Part shown: positions 46,692 through 58,362 of the stretch, piece by piece
Layout of the letters: each line of letters begins with the position of its first letter
Numbering within the stretch: the first letter of the stretch is position 1
Source of the DNA: Membranipora membranacea
Taxonomy: Eukaryota; Bryozoa; Gymnolaemata; Cheilostomatida; Membraniporidae
DNA: 64,000 bases
Assembly (NCBI GenBank): GCA_914767715.1
Contig: OU612071.1
Span: forward strand, 23,371,681 to 23,435,680
Reading direction: 5' to 3'
Translations under genes and position numbers: made by a program
The notes under the pieces: generated by a model
Seen by the model: the letters and a program-made list of their open reading frames with translations, nothing else
What the model was told of the DNA's origin: nothing
Databases searched by the model: none

Positions 46692-48387
46692 ATCTAAATA
46701 CCTTCACTGGGTTTATTCTCTGAATTGGCTTGTACGCAGATCTGTGCAGTATAAAATTTAATTTAAAATCAGATATTTCCCAATGAAGTCATATGATTAA
46801 TGACTGATTAACTGATCTTCTCAGGGGTTCAAATTCAAAATTAAAATCACAATCAACACAGCCTGTTAACTTACGTTTGTCAATTTTTCCAGCCTTGCTA
46901 CACCAGAGCGATAGATTCTAATCTGTGATGATCGGCAACAACAACAAAACTGTTTTATACTTGATGACTACTCTTACTAGTAGATAGAAAGAGCTGCTGA
47001 CTCGATGACTCACTACGCGGAGAACAGATAAATAATAAATGTCATGTTCCACACAGATGATGTAAGATACATTCAGACGATGTAAGGTTCATGCCTGGAC
47101 AAAACTCAACTGCTGTCAAACTTCTCAGAAACACAAACCTATAAGAGATTCTGTAAACTGTTATCGTATCAGACGTGTTTACTTAGGAGGTCACAGGGTC
47201 ATGTGGGTTTTATTAGTTTATAAAATAAATTGTCTGATAAAACTAACATCCTGAAGAATCCTACAGGTCAAAGCTCATGAATGAAACTAATTATTGTGTC
47301 TTGAAATAGTGATAATTGTATCAGTTTCATCAAAATTTGGCACCGAGTGTTCTAAGTGCTTTGGCAGCGCTACCAATATAATACCAAAGATACATACTTG
47401 AACATTGTGTGGATTGAAACAAAGCCGCAGTTGCACCCTGAGATACACAATGCAATATTAAAAGGGTTGAAACTCAGTAAGAAGTATAAGAAGTTTAGTC
47501 TGACTAATGTCATCAAATCACTGTGTAAGGTAATACCACCTAAAAGCCTCCTGAGAGGAATGATCAATAAGGCTTATCTATAATTTGTGTAGCTGAGAAA
47601 CGAAAAAAGTATAATAGTTATAAGTGTTTCGCTGTACAGGACATTAAAGCTATTGCCAACAGTAACTTATGGCATACCGAACTATCTATACACAACAACT
47701 AATCAAAAGATGTGGAATGAAAGTTTTTGAAATTTCTGTCAGAAGAATGTATATTTTAGAATGAGTTTAAAATTACGGGGGTGGGGGGGGGCCTAAAGTC
47801 TGAGGGGCTCATACTACAATTAACCAAAATCATGAATTTCAGTTTACTCATATGATGTCCGACAATGCTATTGCCAGATGGACGTTAGCCGGAAATTACT
47901 TGCTGATCCGTTAGATGATGCTATGGATTGTAACAGTGCATGGAAAAATCACAGGCACAAGCAACAGTTTAACTCAACACATGAGAATCTTTGCACCTCC
48001 TATGAACCATACTGTCAAAACCAAGCCGGTAATGTGTAATAAAATAAATGCTTTATATATCCTCCATTTAATTACCAATTGCCACACTCATGTTTTTGTG
48101 AAACCTAAACATACTCAGTTTCCGATTGTTATTCTATTTACAGTGAGCTTTTGCAAGGCAGGGTAGCCACCATAATACTGCATGTAGAATTTTTATAGAT
48201 TTTTAACACAGGAGATGGTGATTGGTGATGGGTGGTCGGTCTCTAGATAAATCAATTCAACATTCTTTTTCTATGATGCGTGTGTTAAATGCATAAACGT
48301 ACAAATACTTTAGACTGGAAACTACTGGCTTAGAGCGTTTTCTCTAATTCAGTGACACAACGTCACTGCGCTATTTACTTTTTCACT
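46692..48387. other. Non-coding stretch
   Basis: No confident feature. A + frame at 47356-47583 (75 codons, KPQLHPEIHNAILKGLKLS) looks protein-like but has no context. A G-run (ggggg, t, ggggggggg) lies near 47776-47791. Confidence 0.4.
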
Positions 48388-48392
48388 GTAGC
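48388..48392. repeat. Target-site duplication GTAGC, left copy
   Basis: The five bases GTAGC directly precede the 5' LTR and recur at 56899-56903 directly after the 3' LTR. This is the 5-bp duplication expected from BEL/Pao integration and fixes both element boundaries. Confidence 0.9.
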
Positions 48393-49327
48393 TGTAATAA
48401 TTTGTTTTCTGCAAGCTAAATTTAATTAGGTAAGCATCATTTAGCAGTAGTATTATTCCTAGATTTATAGCGATGTGAACATTTTGTAAGAAAAATCTGT
48501 TATTGTGCTTGGTTTCCTTCAAAACAAATTAATGAGTTAAGATATACAAATTAAAATTGGTTAACAGCAAGTTGATAACATTATATCCAGAATGTTTTGT
48601 TTTTATTAGCAAAGATGATTCAAGTGTGTGCAATCAATTTCTGTTTATACAGCTTAGCCAAAAGCCTCTTGATGTCTTCCTCTGCACTGCCTTGGTGGCA
48701 ACCCGCAATATTGCTTACAAAGGGATGTTTTATTCTGAATCAGACATGGGTGCGCCAGCTTGGGTCTTGTTGTGATTTCATCGGGGTGAATTTTGTCATG
48801 GGCAGATTTTGACAGCTTCAGTTTGTGTTGAGACAGCGGGCAATGTTGTTGCTAAACTTTATTACTCAATGCAAACCACTCGCTAAGACTAAGTTATACA
48901 GTGATATACTTAGAAACAAGTAAAGAATAAGTAGAGATAAATAAAAGCTTGGTCAAGAGACTGTCAAGGTATGTTTTTTCTGATTATTCTAATGTAATTT
49001 TTCCTCATTTTCCTTTTTATCAATTAATATCAAACGGAATTACACATGAGAGAGATTTACATGACTACTCAGTTGAATAATGATTCATACTAATTTTAGA
49101 ATACTGTACTGGCAGTTAAATCTTTTAATTTTAAAGTTGTATATCTATTTTCTTTATGTACTTATGAATGGTAATTTTTTAACATTCACAGGTTTCACGG
49201 GATCATAGACAAGAGAAATAAACGTGACAAATAACAGATATTATTTCTCTCCAATTCGCTTCCCCGTTGTGCCTAATATGCTCTTTACGACCAAGACACT
49301 AATCTAAAGTTCATTGGGAACTTTATA
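48393..49327 (+). repeat. 5' LTR of BEL/Pao element (935 bp)
   Basis: It starts TGTAATAATTTG and ends ACTTTATA, and is repeated at 55965-56898. By eye about 15 substitutions and small indels separate the two LTRs, roughly 1.5-2%, so the insertion is recent. A polyadenylation signal AATAAA lies at 48940-48945. The ~72-codon open frames inside each LTR are identical and are not genes. Confidence 0.93.
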
Positions 49328-50081
49328 GTGAAACCTTTGCACTCAATCGAGAGCCTAGGTAATAGTACGGTGAGGAGATAACAAGTCAGTACCCATAGAA
49401 GACGCTACAGCTACACCCAAAGAGAGGATTCTGAGAGAGATTCACAACATTGTAACTGTAACAATAAACCGACTGGCCTTGGATAATCTACCCACTACAG
49501 AGGACAATTATTGTCATATAGAGCTTCAATAGCTACAAACAAGGGCTGCAATAGCTACACAGAGAGATCAGGAACTCAGCATCATAGAACCTTCGTCAGC
49601 TAAGTACCTGTATCATATATAGTTCGCTAGAAATAGCTTGTGCATTCACAGATCACACTTTTCAGCGTATGACACTGTCATAATTAGATTACATTGATAA
49701 CTGGTTTGTGCCTAATTACAGGAATGTTATTCATCACTGCCTAATGACTTTTGTTGTTATTGGAATTTCATTCATTGCTGCGCAACAGTAAACAAGTAAT
49801 CCTCAGTTGTTGGCAACAGTATTAATTTTGTCAATCTAACACATAGCAAGCAGGGAGGAATTTCTTGCTCACAGTCCAATTATCAAAAGTTTGGAATTGT
49901 CATTCCTCTATCTACATTTTTAATTTGTACTTGGGTCTTTGAGTTTGCCTTTTTGGGGTATAATTTTTTATGATTGTTGTGTTTGATAATTATTGTAAAG
50001 CACAAACTGAAGCTGTCTGTTTCTGGTCGGGGCGCTGGTTGCGTTTGTGTTGTCGTTACTTGACCTTTGTCTTGCGCAGTC
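49328..50081 (+). other. BEL/Pao untranslated leader
   Basis: About 750 bp between the 5' LTR and the polyprotein ATG. The primer-binding site should start at about 49328 (gtgaaacctttgcactc), but I cannot match it to a tRNA 3' end from memory. It is otherwise featureless. Confidence 0.7.
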
Positions 50082-53000
50082 ATGTCTGATTCAGAAGGGG
50101 ACCCAGGAAATAGTTCTAAAAGTAATGACCCAGTAAATACTGATAATGTTGATAATGAATCCCATACTGAAGGTAGTGCAAATGAGTCTGGCGAGAGGCT
50201 TAGGCGACAGCTAGATAGGGCTAAGAAAAATGAGTCACGTCTATTAGCTGTACAAATATTTACTTCTATGTGTGAACAGATCACTACTCAAACTGATAAA
50301 AATAATGATTTTTTAGATTCTCCTTCTGATTCAATAGATAAGCAATTACATAATATTTCATTGTCAGATATAGAGGCCTATTTAACTGAAGTTGATGCCT
50401 GTGTAAATGATGTATGCGCTATTTACCAAGAGTTGTTAGAAATGAATTCAGGAAAGCCTGACAGTACTCAGGAAAAAACTTTCCAGGAGTTTTTAGATAG
50501 CATTAACACCTTCAAAGCAAGTCTTGAAGCCAATCAAACAGAGGAAGAGTCACTTCTCGAAGAAAAAAGGAAACTGGACGAGGCCAACCTAGTGCTACAG
50601 GAAAAGTTAGCGCAACTCCAATCAAAGAATAAAACACTGATGGAGAAAATGGTGAGAACTTCTCAGATAACAGTCAAACCTCTTCGTGCTACACCAGCAT
50701 CACCAAGCAGCGTGGGCTCAGGTGTAAGTACACATCAGAGTGACACATCCTCAAACCCAGACAAAGAATGGATCAAGGACTTCACAAGGGAGCTCACACA
50801 TGGACTAGCGGAAACTCTGGCTAGCAAGGATGAGAAGAAAGAAGAAAAACGCAAAAAGAAGTCAGTTGAACCTGAAATATTCTCTGGAAACCCGCTTGAG
50901 TTCAATGATTGGGAGATCGACTGGAACACATATGTAGAGGCAGAAGAGCTGACTGAATTAGAAGCTCTCCGATTCATCAAGAAGTATCTGAGTGGTAAGG
51001 CTAGAGATTGTGTTATTGGCTTGCTTAGTGTCAATACCGCCGAGGCATATCGCCAGGTTCTAAGAAAACTCAAGGAGCGATTCTCTACAGATCAGGACAT
51101 CGCAGGAATTTTCAAGAAAAGACTGCGACAGTGGCCACCAATCAAGGAACCAGATGGGGAAAAACTGCAAGACTTTGCAGACTTTCTCGATCACATCAAG
51201 AGCTCCAGATCGTCTGTAAAAGGTTTAGGATCTCTGGATGAAAAAGAACAGAATGAATATATGAGCCAGAAACTGCCACAGGAGTTGAAACTGAAATGGG
51301 TAGAAATTATCAACCAAAGAAAATTTGAGATGCGTGATTACCCATCTTTCTCCGATTTTGCGGACTTTGTTCAACTTCAAGCAGCTACCTACATGAACCC
51401 AATTATGAAGCGTCACACGAGTACAAGTACAAGTAAGTATAACCCAAGGCCGAACAATGAAAATCGTGGCTTTCAAAAGCAAAACTACAGCAAGAGCTAC
51501 AACACGTCAACCAATGATGCACAGGGACAGAAGAAGCCGTATTGCCACTTCTGCAAGAATAACGAGCACTCAATTCCGGACTGCAAAGAATTCGCACAGA
51601 AAACTTTCAGAGAGAAGATGGACTTCATAAATACCAATCGTCTGTGCTTCCGCTGTGCTAAACACCGAGGGATAGCCAAGGACTGCAGGAGCAGAATAAT
51701 CTGTGAAATCTGCGGTAAACAGCATGCCACAGTATTACATAACCCTGAGTACAGTGGCAACCCTGTCACAAACAAACCCTCAGCAGCCGCAGGTACAGAT
51801 ACATCTGTAAAAGTGAAGCCAAGCGGTGGTAACGCAACTGAAACCTCAGCAACAAAGGAAACTCCCTCCAACAACAGTACAACGAAGAAGGTGAACTGTA
51901 CATCCACCAAAAGGACTACCTACAGTCAGGTAGTACCTGCTTATATTTCAGCTGGTGGACCGGAAAAACTTGTGTATGCCCTCATGGACACTGCTTCAGA
52001 CTCGACATATATCGACCAACAAGTTGCCAAGGAGATTAATGCGACTGGTGCAATGGAAGAAGTGCAGATGTTTACGATGAATGATGTGACCGACGAAAAA
52101 CTTATGCTTTACCCAGATCTCACAGTTAGAGGATACATGACCAACAATAGCACTACACTAGATGCATATGAAAAGGATGCAATCAACTGTAGCATAGAAC
52201 AGATTCCCACATATGACAAGTGCCTCAAGCTACCACACCTGCAAAAAGTTGCTAAGCATCTCTCCCCACTTCTCGACATCCCTATTGGTCTACTAATTGG
52301 AGCAGACTGCCCCCAGGCCATTTTTTACCAGGAAAGCGTCAAAGGGCCAGACGATGAGCCGCTTGCTGCGAAAACAATGTTTGGATGGGCGTTATGTGGT
52401 GGCAAAAGTAGAACACCAACAGCAAGAAAATGCTTCTTATCTCAGACAAGTAAGTTGAGTTCACCGACAATATTCAAAATGGTAGAAAATGACTTCAGTG
52501 ACCTAGACGGCAATCCAATATCGCAGGATGACCTAATGTTCATCAATATACTAGAGAAAAACACCACACAGGATAAGGATGGCACACTGGTTATGCCGCT
52601 CCCCTTCAAAAGAAGGCCAAATCTCCCGGACAACAGAAGTCAGGCATTAAAACGCCTGTGTCAAATAAAAGCAAAGCTACAGCGAGATAGTTCATTTAAA
52701 ACCGACTATTGTGGATTCATGCAGAATCTAATGGAGCAAGGTCATGCGGAAGAAGTGCCAGCCACAGAGTTGGAGACTGAAGGTGAATGTTGGTACATAC
52801 CCCACTTTGGTGTGAAACATCCAAAGAAAGATAAGCTAAGAGTGGTCTTTGATGCCAGTGCCACATTCAACTCAACTTCCCTGAATGACTGGCTACTAAA
52901 AGGTCCTGATCAGATGAATGACTTATTAGGAATACTGATTAGATTTCGCTTAGGCAAAATTGCTATCACTTCGGATGTAGAACAGATGTTCTACAACCTC

Positions 53001-54596
53001 AAAGTGGCAGAGACAGACAAAAACTTCTTAAGATTTTTATGGCTGGACAATGATCTTGAGACAGTCAAGACATTCAGGATGACAAAACATATATTTGGGG
53101 CAACATCCTCCCCAGGTGTTGCCACCTATGGTCTTAGAAGAATCGCCAAACACCACCCGTCCAAGGCAGCAGACTTCATCATGAGAGACTTCTACGTGGA
53201 CGATGGAGTAACAAGTGTCGATTCAATCGAAGAGGCAATATCGCTCGTAAGAGAGGCATCAGAAATATGCCAAGCAGGAAACTTACGGCTGCACAAATTC
53301 TCATCAAATTCTGCGGAGGTTCTTGCCTCACTTCCAGCCAAAGAGCGTGCAGTACAGGATGCGGAATTATTTAGCGGCAATCTGCCAACACAAAGGACAT
53401 TGGGAATGGAATGGAATATTCACCAAGACATATTCCATTTCGTCAATGAATCACCAGAGAAGCCAGAGACACGCAGAGGGTTATTATCTACTGTGGCCCA
53501 GATATTCGACCCGATGGGTTTGATCGCCCCAATAACTCTCTGCGGAAAGAATATTCTTCAGGAAACCTGCCGCCAAAAGTTAGAGTGGGACGACCCTATT
53601 GGCGAAGAGTTGCGCCAAGAATGGAGGTTCTGGAAAAAGGACATTGAGGACATCAGCAGGATACAGGTAAGTCGACACATAAAACCAGATGATTTCAGCC
53701 AAATAGGAGTTACAGAACTCCATCACTTCTCTGATGCATCTGAGGATGGTTATGGGACATGTAGTTACATACGAGTGGTTGATGTCAAAGAAAGAGTTCA
53801 CTGCTCGCTAATACTCGCCAAAGCACGAGTAGCCCCTCTAAAACTAGCGACGATGCCTAGAATGGAACTACAAGGAGCTGTTAGCGCCACAGAACAAAGT
53901 AAGAAACTAAAGAGCGAACTAAGCATAAACATCGATAGAGAGTACTTCTGGTGTGACAGCACAGTAGCCCTTGGATACATAAAGAATGACACAGCCAAGT
54001 TTTTACCATATGTCTCAAACAGAGTGAGTCAGATTAGAAGTAAATCAAAACCACAGGACTGGTATCACATTAGTGGAGCCCTCAACCCAGCAGACATAGC
54101 CTCTAGAGGATCAACTGTCAAAGACTTGATTGATTCTTGTTGGTATACAGGCCCCAAATTTCTTTGGGAGAAGGATCTGTCCCAGATGCTAGAGAACCAG
54201 CCCAACAGTTATAATGTAGACCCTGCAGACAAGGAAGTACGAAAACCCAAAGTGCATGTAAAAAGTACAGCACTGAAAGACAAGCAGGATTCAGTTAAGG
54301 TAGAGAATTTCTCGACCTGGACAAGCCTCATCAGAGGAACCAGTCAAATGCGAAAGATCGCCAAGAGAGCTAAACAAGGTATGAAACCCATATGGAAATT
54401 TCAGAAGATGACCAGAGAAGAACTCATGGAGACAGAGAGCTTTCTTGCAAAATCAGATCAGGAGAAATACTTCCCTGATGAAATATCAGCATTGAAAGCC
54501 GGAAGAGCAATAAGCGCAAGAAGCAGGATTAGTCAGCTCTCTCCATTTCTGGATGCCGCTGGACTCATGCGAGTTGGTAGCCGTGCTGCAAAATAG
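50082..54596 (+). CDS. BEL/Pao Gag-Pol polyprotein: Gag, protease, RT, RNase H
   Basis: 1504 codons from ATG 50082 (an upstream in-frame TTG also exists) to TAG 54594-54596. Domains by residue: coiled-coil N-terminus; DUF1759-type Gag from ~263 (PEIFSGNPLEFNDWEIDW); zinc knuckles from ~488 (CHFCKNNEHSIPDC, then CFRCAKHRGIAKDC, then CEICGKQHATVLH); aspartic protease at ~633 (ALMDTASDSTYID); reverse transcriptase from ~915 (LRVVFDAS) with catalytic FYVDD at ~1037; RNase H from ~1215 (HHFSDASEDGYG, WCDSTVALGYI, NPADIASRG). The second knuckle has Gly where the His of CX2CX4HX4C is expected. The frame is otherwise intact over 4.5 kb. The polyprotein makes virus-like particles and copies RNA to DNA. 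This copy stops just before the integrase. Confidence 0.95.
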   Translation: MSDSEGDPGNSSKSNDPVNTDNVDNESHTEGSANESGERLRRQLDRAKKNESRLLAVQIFTSMCEQITTQTDKNNDFLDSPSDSIDKQLHNISLSDIEAYLTEVDACVNDVCAIYQELLEMNSGKPDSTQEKTFQEFLDSINTFKASLEANQTEEESLLEEKRKLDEANLVLQEKLAQLQSKNKTLMEKMVRTSQITVKPLRATPASPSSVGSGVSTHQSDTSSNPDKEWIKDFTRELTHGLAETLASKDEKKEEKRKKKSVEPEIFSGNPLEFNDWEIDWNTYVEAEELTELEALRFIKKYLSGKARDCVIGLLSVNTAEAYRQVLRKLKERFSTDQDIAGIFKKRLRQWPPIKEPDGEKLQDFADFLDHIKSSRSSVKGLGSLDEKEQNEYMSQKLPQELKLKWVEIINQRKFEMRDYPSFSDFADFVQLQAATYMNPIMKRHTSTSTSKYNPRPNNENRGFQKQNYSKSYNTSTNDAQGQKKPYCHFCKNNEHSIPDCKEFAQKTFREKMDFINTNRLCFRCAKHRGIAKDCRSRIICEICGKQHATVLHNPEYSGNPVTNKPSAAAGTDTSVKVKPSGGNATETSATKETPSNNSTTKKVNCTSTKRTTYSQVVPAYISAGGPEKLVYALMDTASDSTYIDQQVAKEINATGAMEEVQMFTMNDVTDEKLMLYPDLTVRGYMTNNSTTLDAYEKDAINCSIEQIPTYDKCLKLPHLQKVAKHLSPLLDIPIGLLIGADCPQAIFYQESVKGPDDEPLAAKTMFGWALCGGKSRTPTARKCFLSQTSKLSSPTIFKMVENDFSDLDGNPISQDDLMFINILEKNTTQDKDGTLVMPLPFKRRPNLPDNRSQALKRLCQIKAKLQRDSSFKTDYCGFMQNLMEQGHAEEVPATELETEGECWYIPHFGVKHPKKDKLRVVFDASATFNSTSLNDWLLKGPDQMNDLLGILIRFRLGKIAITSDVEQMFYNLKVAETDKNFLRFLWLDNDLETVKTFRMTKHIFGATSSPGVATYGLRRIAKHHPSKAADFIMRDFYVDDGVTSVDSIEEAISLVREASEICQAGNLRLHKFSSNSAEVLASLPAKERAVQDAELFSGNLPTQRTLGMEWNIHQDIFHFVNESPEKPETRRGLLSTVAQIFDPMGLIAPITLCGKNILQETCRQKLEWDDPIGEELRQEWRFWKKDIEDISRIQVSRHIKPDDFSQIGVTELHHFSDASEDGYGTCSYIRVVDVKERVHCSLILAKARVAPLKLATMPRMELQGAVSATEQSKKLKSELSINIDREYFWCDSTVALGYIKNDTAKFLPYVSNRVSQIRSKSKPQDWYHISGALNPADIASRGSTVKDLIDSCWYTGPKFLWEKDLSQMLENQPNSYNVDPADKEVRKPKVHVKSTALKDKQDSVKVENFSTWTSLIRGTSQMRKIAKRAKQGMKPIWKFQKMTREELMETESFLAKSDQEKYFPDEISALKAGRAISARSRISQLSPFLDAAGLMRVGSRAAK

Positions 54597-55766
54597 TCAG
54601 TATTTACATCAGAAGAGACACATCCAAGAATCATCAGCAAAGCATCATGGCTGGCCAATCTTATCATCAGCCACCATCACTCAAAAGTTCATCACCAAGG
54701 AAGAATCTTCACCCAAGCCTCGTTGCGACAGAGTGGATTCTGGATTGTAGGCGCACACTGCCTAACTAAGTCACTCATCAGGAAATGTGTGACATGCAAG
54801 AAGTTGCAGAAGACTCCTATCGCCCAGCAGATGGGACTTCTACCCAAAGATCGAGTGGATCCCTCTCCCCCATTCACCCATATTGGTGTTGACACATTTG
54901 GCCACTTCACAGTCAAGGAAAGGCGGTCGGAGATTAAGAGATGGTGCATTGTGTTCACATGCATGTTCTCTAGAGCAATACACATCGAAGTAGTGAATGA
55001 CCTGTCGACTGACAGCTTCCTCCAGGCCTTCCAGTGCTTGGAAAGTATTCGTGGGCCAGTGTCAACAATATACAGCGACAATGGCACAAATTTTATGGGC
55101 TCTAGATCTGCTCTATCCCACATTCTATTCAAAACAAGTACTCCAGCAGCAAGCCATCAGGGCGGAGTGTGGGAGAGATCTATCCGCACAATAAGAAACA
55201 TTTTCAGTAAAATCAAAGGCAGATACACAGCAAGGCTCGACACTGCAGCTTTAAGAGCTGCCATGTATGAAGTTGCCAAAGTAATCAACTGTAAGCCACT
55301 AACCATAGACAACCTGGATGACCCAGATGAAAGGGTAATAACTCCCCAACATCTGCTGACAATGAAGCACAACCACTTACTGTTACCGGGTACAGATCAG
55401 GAAACTACAGATAAGGACATCTACGGACGCCAGATGTTCAAAAAGTCTCAGCAGTTTGCAAAGGAGTTTTCCAAGCAGTGGAGGGATTACCTCACAAAGA
55501 TAGAGATTCGACAGAAATGGAAAAACCCTTGTGACAATATCAAGGTGGGAGATGTAGTAGCAGTCATGGATGAAAACCTGGCCAGGACAGAGTGGAAAAC
55601 TGGAGTAGTGGAGGAGGTTAAACTTGGAACTGATCAATTAGTTCGATCTGCATCTGTTAGACTGGTTGCCAGTGAGCGTGTCAGCTCCACCACTGGCAAA
55701 CGACAAGGTAACTGCACCGTATTGACTAGGCCAGTCCAGAAGCTGATCCTGATTTTGAGCAGGTAA
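54597..55766 (+). CDS. BEL/Pao integrase region, same frame, after a TAG
   Basis: The reading frame continues unbroken from the TAG at 54594-54596 to TAA at 55764-55766 (389 codons). It holds the zinc-binding HHCC segment (HHSKVHHQG ... CVTCKK) and an rve integrase core with the three acidic residues in THIGVDTFG, IYSDNGTNF and GGVWERSIR. The C-terminal DUF5641-like domain is recognisable (VGDVVAVMDENLARTEWKTG). In BEL/Pao elements the integrase is normally in one frame with reverse transcriptase. Here one nonsense codon separates them, so integrase would need readthrough or is lost in this copy. Confidence 0.92.
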   Translation, partial: SVFTSEETHPRIISKASWLANLIISHHHSKVHHQGRIFTQASLRQSGFWIVGAHCLTKSLIRKCVTCKKLQKTPIAQQMGLLPKDRVDPSPPFTHIGVDTFGHFTVKERRSEIKRWCIVFTCMFSRAIHIEVVNDLSTDSFLQAFQCLESIRGPVSTIYSDNGTNFMGSRSALSHILFKTSTPAASHQGGVWERSIRTIRNIFSKIKGRYTARLDTAALRAAMYEVAKVINCKPLTIDNLDDPDERVITPQHLLTMKHNHLLLPGTDQETTDKDIYGRQMFKKSQQFAKEFSKQWRDYLTKIEIRQKWKNPCDNIKVGDVVAVMDENLARTEWKTGVVEEVKLGTDQLVRSASVRLVASERVSSTTGKRQGNCTVLTRPVQKLILILSR

Positions 55767-55953
55767 GTAAGATCTCTACAGAGAGACAAATAGTTTACTA
55801 TATTATTATATTCATCATGTAATACACAAGTATTTTACCAACAGCAATTAATATTGCTTCCCATAATTTAACCAGCTTAGATTAAGTAGCGTAATCTTTG
55901 TTAGTACATTTATATTCCCGTTTATAGTGTTCAATAAATTTTCAAGTAAATTT

Positions 55954-55964
55954 AGGTGGGAGGA
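55954..55964 (+). promoter_or_regulatory. Polypurine tract of BEL/Pao element
   Basis: aggtgggagga lies immediately before the 3' LTR, the expected position for the plus-strand DNA primer. The ~190 bp between the integrase stop and this tract hold nothing else visible. Confidence 0.8.
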
Positions 55965-56898
55965 TGTAATAATTTGTTTTCTGCAAGCTAAATTTAATTA
56001 GGTAAGCATCATCTAGCAGTAGTATTATTCCTAGATTTATAGCGATGTGAACATTTTGTAAGAAAAATCTGTTATTGTGCTTGGTTTTCTTCAAAACAAA
56101 TTAATGAGTTAAGATATACAAATTAAAATTGGTTAACAGCAAGTTGATAACATTATATCCAGAATGTTTTGTTTTTATTAGCAAAGATGATTCAAGTGTG
56201 TGCAATCAATTTCTGTTTATACAGCTTAGCCAAAAGCCTCTCGATGTCTTCCTCTGCACTGCCTTGGTGGCAACCCGCAATATTGCTTACAAAGGGATGT
56301 TTTATTCTGAATCAGACATGGGTGCGCCAGCTTGGGTCTTGTTGTGATTTCATCGGGGTGACTTTTGTCATGGGCATATTTTGACAGCTTCAGTTTGTGT
56401 TGAGACAGCGGGCAATGTTGTTGCTAAACTTTATTACTCAATGCAAACCACTCGCTAAGACTAAGTTATACAGAGATATACTTAGAAACAAGTAAAGAAT
56501 AAGTAAAGATAAATAAAAGCTTGGTCAAGAGACTGTCAAGGTATGTTTTTACTGATTATTCTTATGTAATTTTTTCCTCATTTTCCTATTATTAATTAAT
56601 ATCAAACAGAATTACACATGAGAGAGATTTACATGACTACTCAGTTGAATAATGATTCATACTAATTTTAGAATACTGTACTGGCAGTTAAATCTTTTAA
56701 TTTTAAAGTTGTATATCTATTTTCTTTATGTACTTATGAATGGTAATTTTTTAACATTCACAGGTTTCACGGGATCATAGACAGAGAAATAAACGTGACA
56801 AATAACAGATATTATTTCTCTCCAATTCGCTTCCCCGTTGTGCCTAATATGCTCTTTACGACCAAGACACTAATGTAAAGTTCATTGGGAACTTTATA
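55965..56898 (+). repeat. 3' LTR of BEL/Pao element (934 bp)
   Basis: Matches the 5' LTR end to end (TGTAATAATTTG to ACTTTATA), with a polyadenylation signal at 56512-56517. The flanking GTAGC (56899-56903) completes the target duplication. Confidence 0.93.
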
Positions 56899-56903
56899 GT
56901 AGC
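56899..56903. repeat. Target-site duplication GTAGC, right copy
   Basis: Pairs with 48388-48392. Confidence 0.9.
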
Positions 56904-58340
56904 GCATAGGCCAGAATAGGAGTTATGTCCCCATACATGTAATGTAAGAATAAAACACCCTGTTATTTCTAAATATGACCATTAAAACTCGGTACACCCA
57001 GAACATATAGTAATAGAGTATAAAATGTGGTCAGTAAATCGTGCAATCAAATATTGTCCGTGCAATAACAACTTACATGATAGCTGCTTCTGGCCTAAAG
57101 AGTTTGTATGAAAAATGGTGCATCGACTATTGCAAATTTAAGGTTTTGCTCAGCATTTTCACTTACTTAATTGCATCTGATCTTTCCAACTGTCAGACAC
57201 GTAACGGTAAGATGGACAATATTGATGGTCCTTGAGTATGGTTTAATTTCAAATGTATTTTGTAAACTAAAGGCTTGAAATCCGAGCTCAGAACACTGAG
57301 TCTTTGCTCTTCATATCTTGCATGATAATATTGTTGGAGATTAGCTACTTCCGGATCAATCTTGCTGACATTTTAAACTAACATATGCTAGTAATTTTGG
57401 TCTTAGATTGACATGGTATTCCTACACATCCTCCCTGATACACATGTATCAATCTGCGTAAAAGTCAACAAATTATAAGCAGTGGAATCTTTCAATAGTG
57501 TTGAGGGTTTATAATCTCACATATGACCTGGATGTTTAGTGTTTCCCCAACACTTGAGACTTTATTTTTGAAGAAAATTAACTGGCAGAACAACAGGTCT
57601 CTTCATCTTACAGGAAATAAGATTTGATAAAAAACCACAATTTAACTCACCTTGTGGGTATAATCCGCTGGCTTGCGACAGGACATGAATAAAATAGTGG
57701 ATAGGGATAAGAAATTGAACTATTATCATGGATGATTTAAATGTAGCCCAGACTGGCCCAATCAATCACATAAATTTTGAGTTTAATGTGCATGCTGTAG
57801 AGAAAATAAAAGTGGCTCAGAGTGGCCAAATCAATCGATAATTTAGTGGCTGTATATTTACCAAGACTTATCTTATCAGACATGGCTGAATACAGGGAGG
57901 CGGGTCATTTTGGACCGAATAAGAGTCTTTGCATCTGTTTACAAAACGGCCTCATGATGAGCGCGGATCCTTACATAACGATTGATTATTTCCCTCACAA
58001 CGCTGCTTGCATGCTCAGCACAACTGAATAATGAGAGATGGCCTGACTCTATAATCTTTGATAAACTGTTTTTTCATGCTTCTGCATAAAAATGTATGGA
58101 GTTTTAAAAAGCGCAGTGACGTCAGTCATGAGGAATGCACTAAATTAGGGAGGATCCTGTACATGCTTCAATTAACCAGTAGTTTTTCAAAAGTATTTAT
58201 ATGTTTATGAGATTACCCAACAGCATGGAAACTGTTGTTAAAATTTAAATTTCGCATATTAATTATTCGGAAAATATCCAAAAGATTAGTTTTGTTTGCA
58301 CTGATTTTGCCTGAAATTTTCTCATTTCCAAACTTTACCT
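56904..58340. other. Spacer upstream of the receptor-kinase exons
   Basis: No exon with a signal peptide was found. A perfect CRE-type palindrome TGACGTCA lies at 58117-58124. It may be a regulatory site of the receptor gene, but a single 8-mer is weak evidence. Confidence 0.35.
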
Positions 58341-58344
58341 GCAG

Positions 58345-58362
58345 GTGGAGTTCAGTTTTACA
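58345..58362 (+). CDS. Possible 18-nt micro-exon of receptor gene
   Basis: Eighteen bases (VEFSFT in phase 0) lie between a strong acceptor (ctttacctgcag) and a strong donor (ca|gtgagt). Phase 0 matches the next exon. So short an exon cannot be proven by eye, but both splice signals are near consensus. Confidence 0.3.

Noticed and set aside
47356-47583. 75-codon plus-strand frame
   Set aside because: Protein-like composition but no start context, partner exon or recognisable family, so it is mentioned only in the spacer entry.
48557-48812. Two ~72-codon frames in the LTR, repeated at 56129-56384
   Set aside because: They overlap in different frames, lie within LTR sequence and have no recognisable product.
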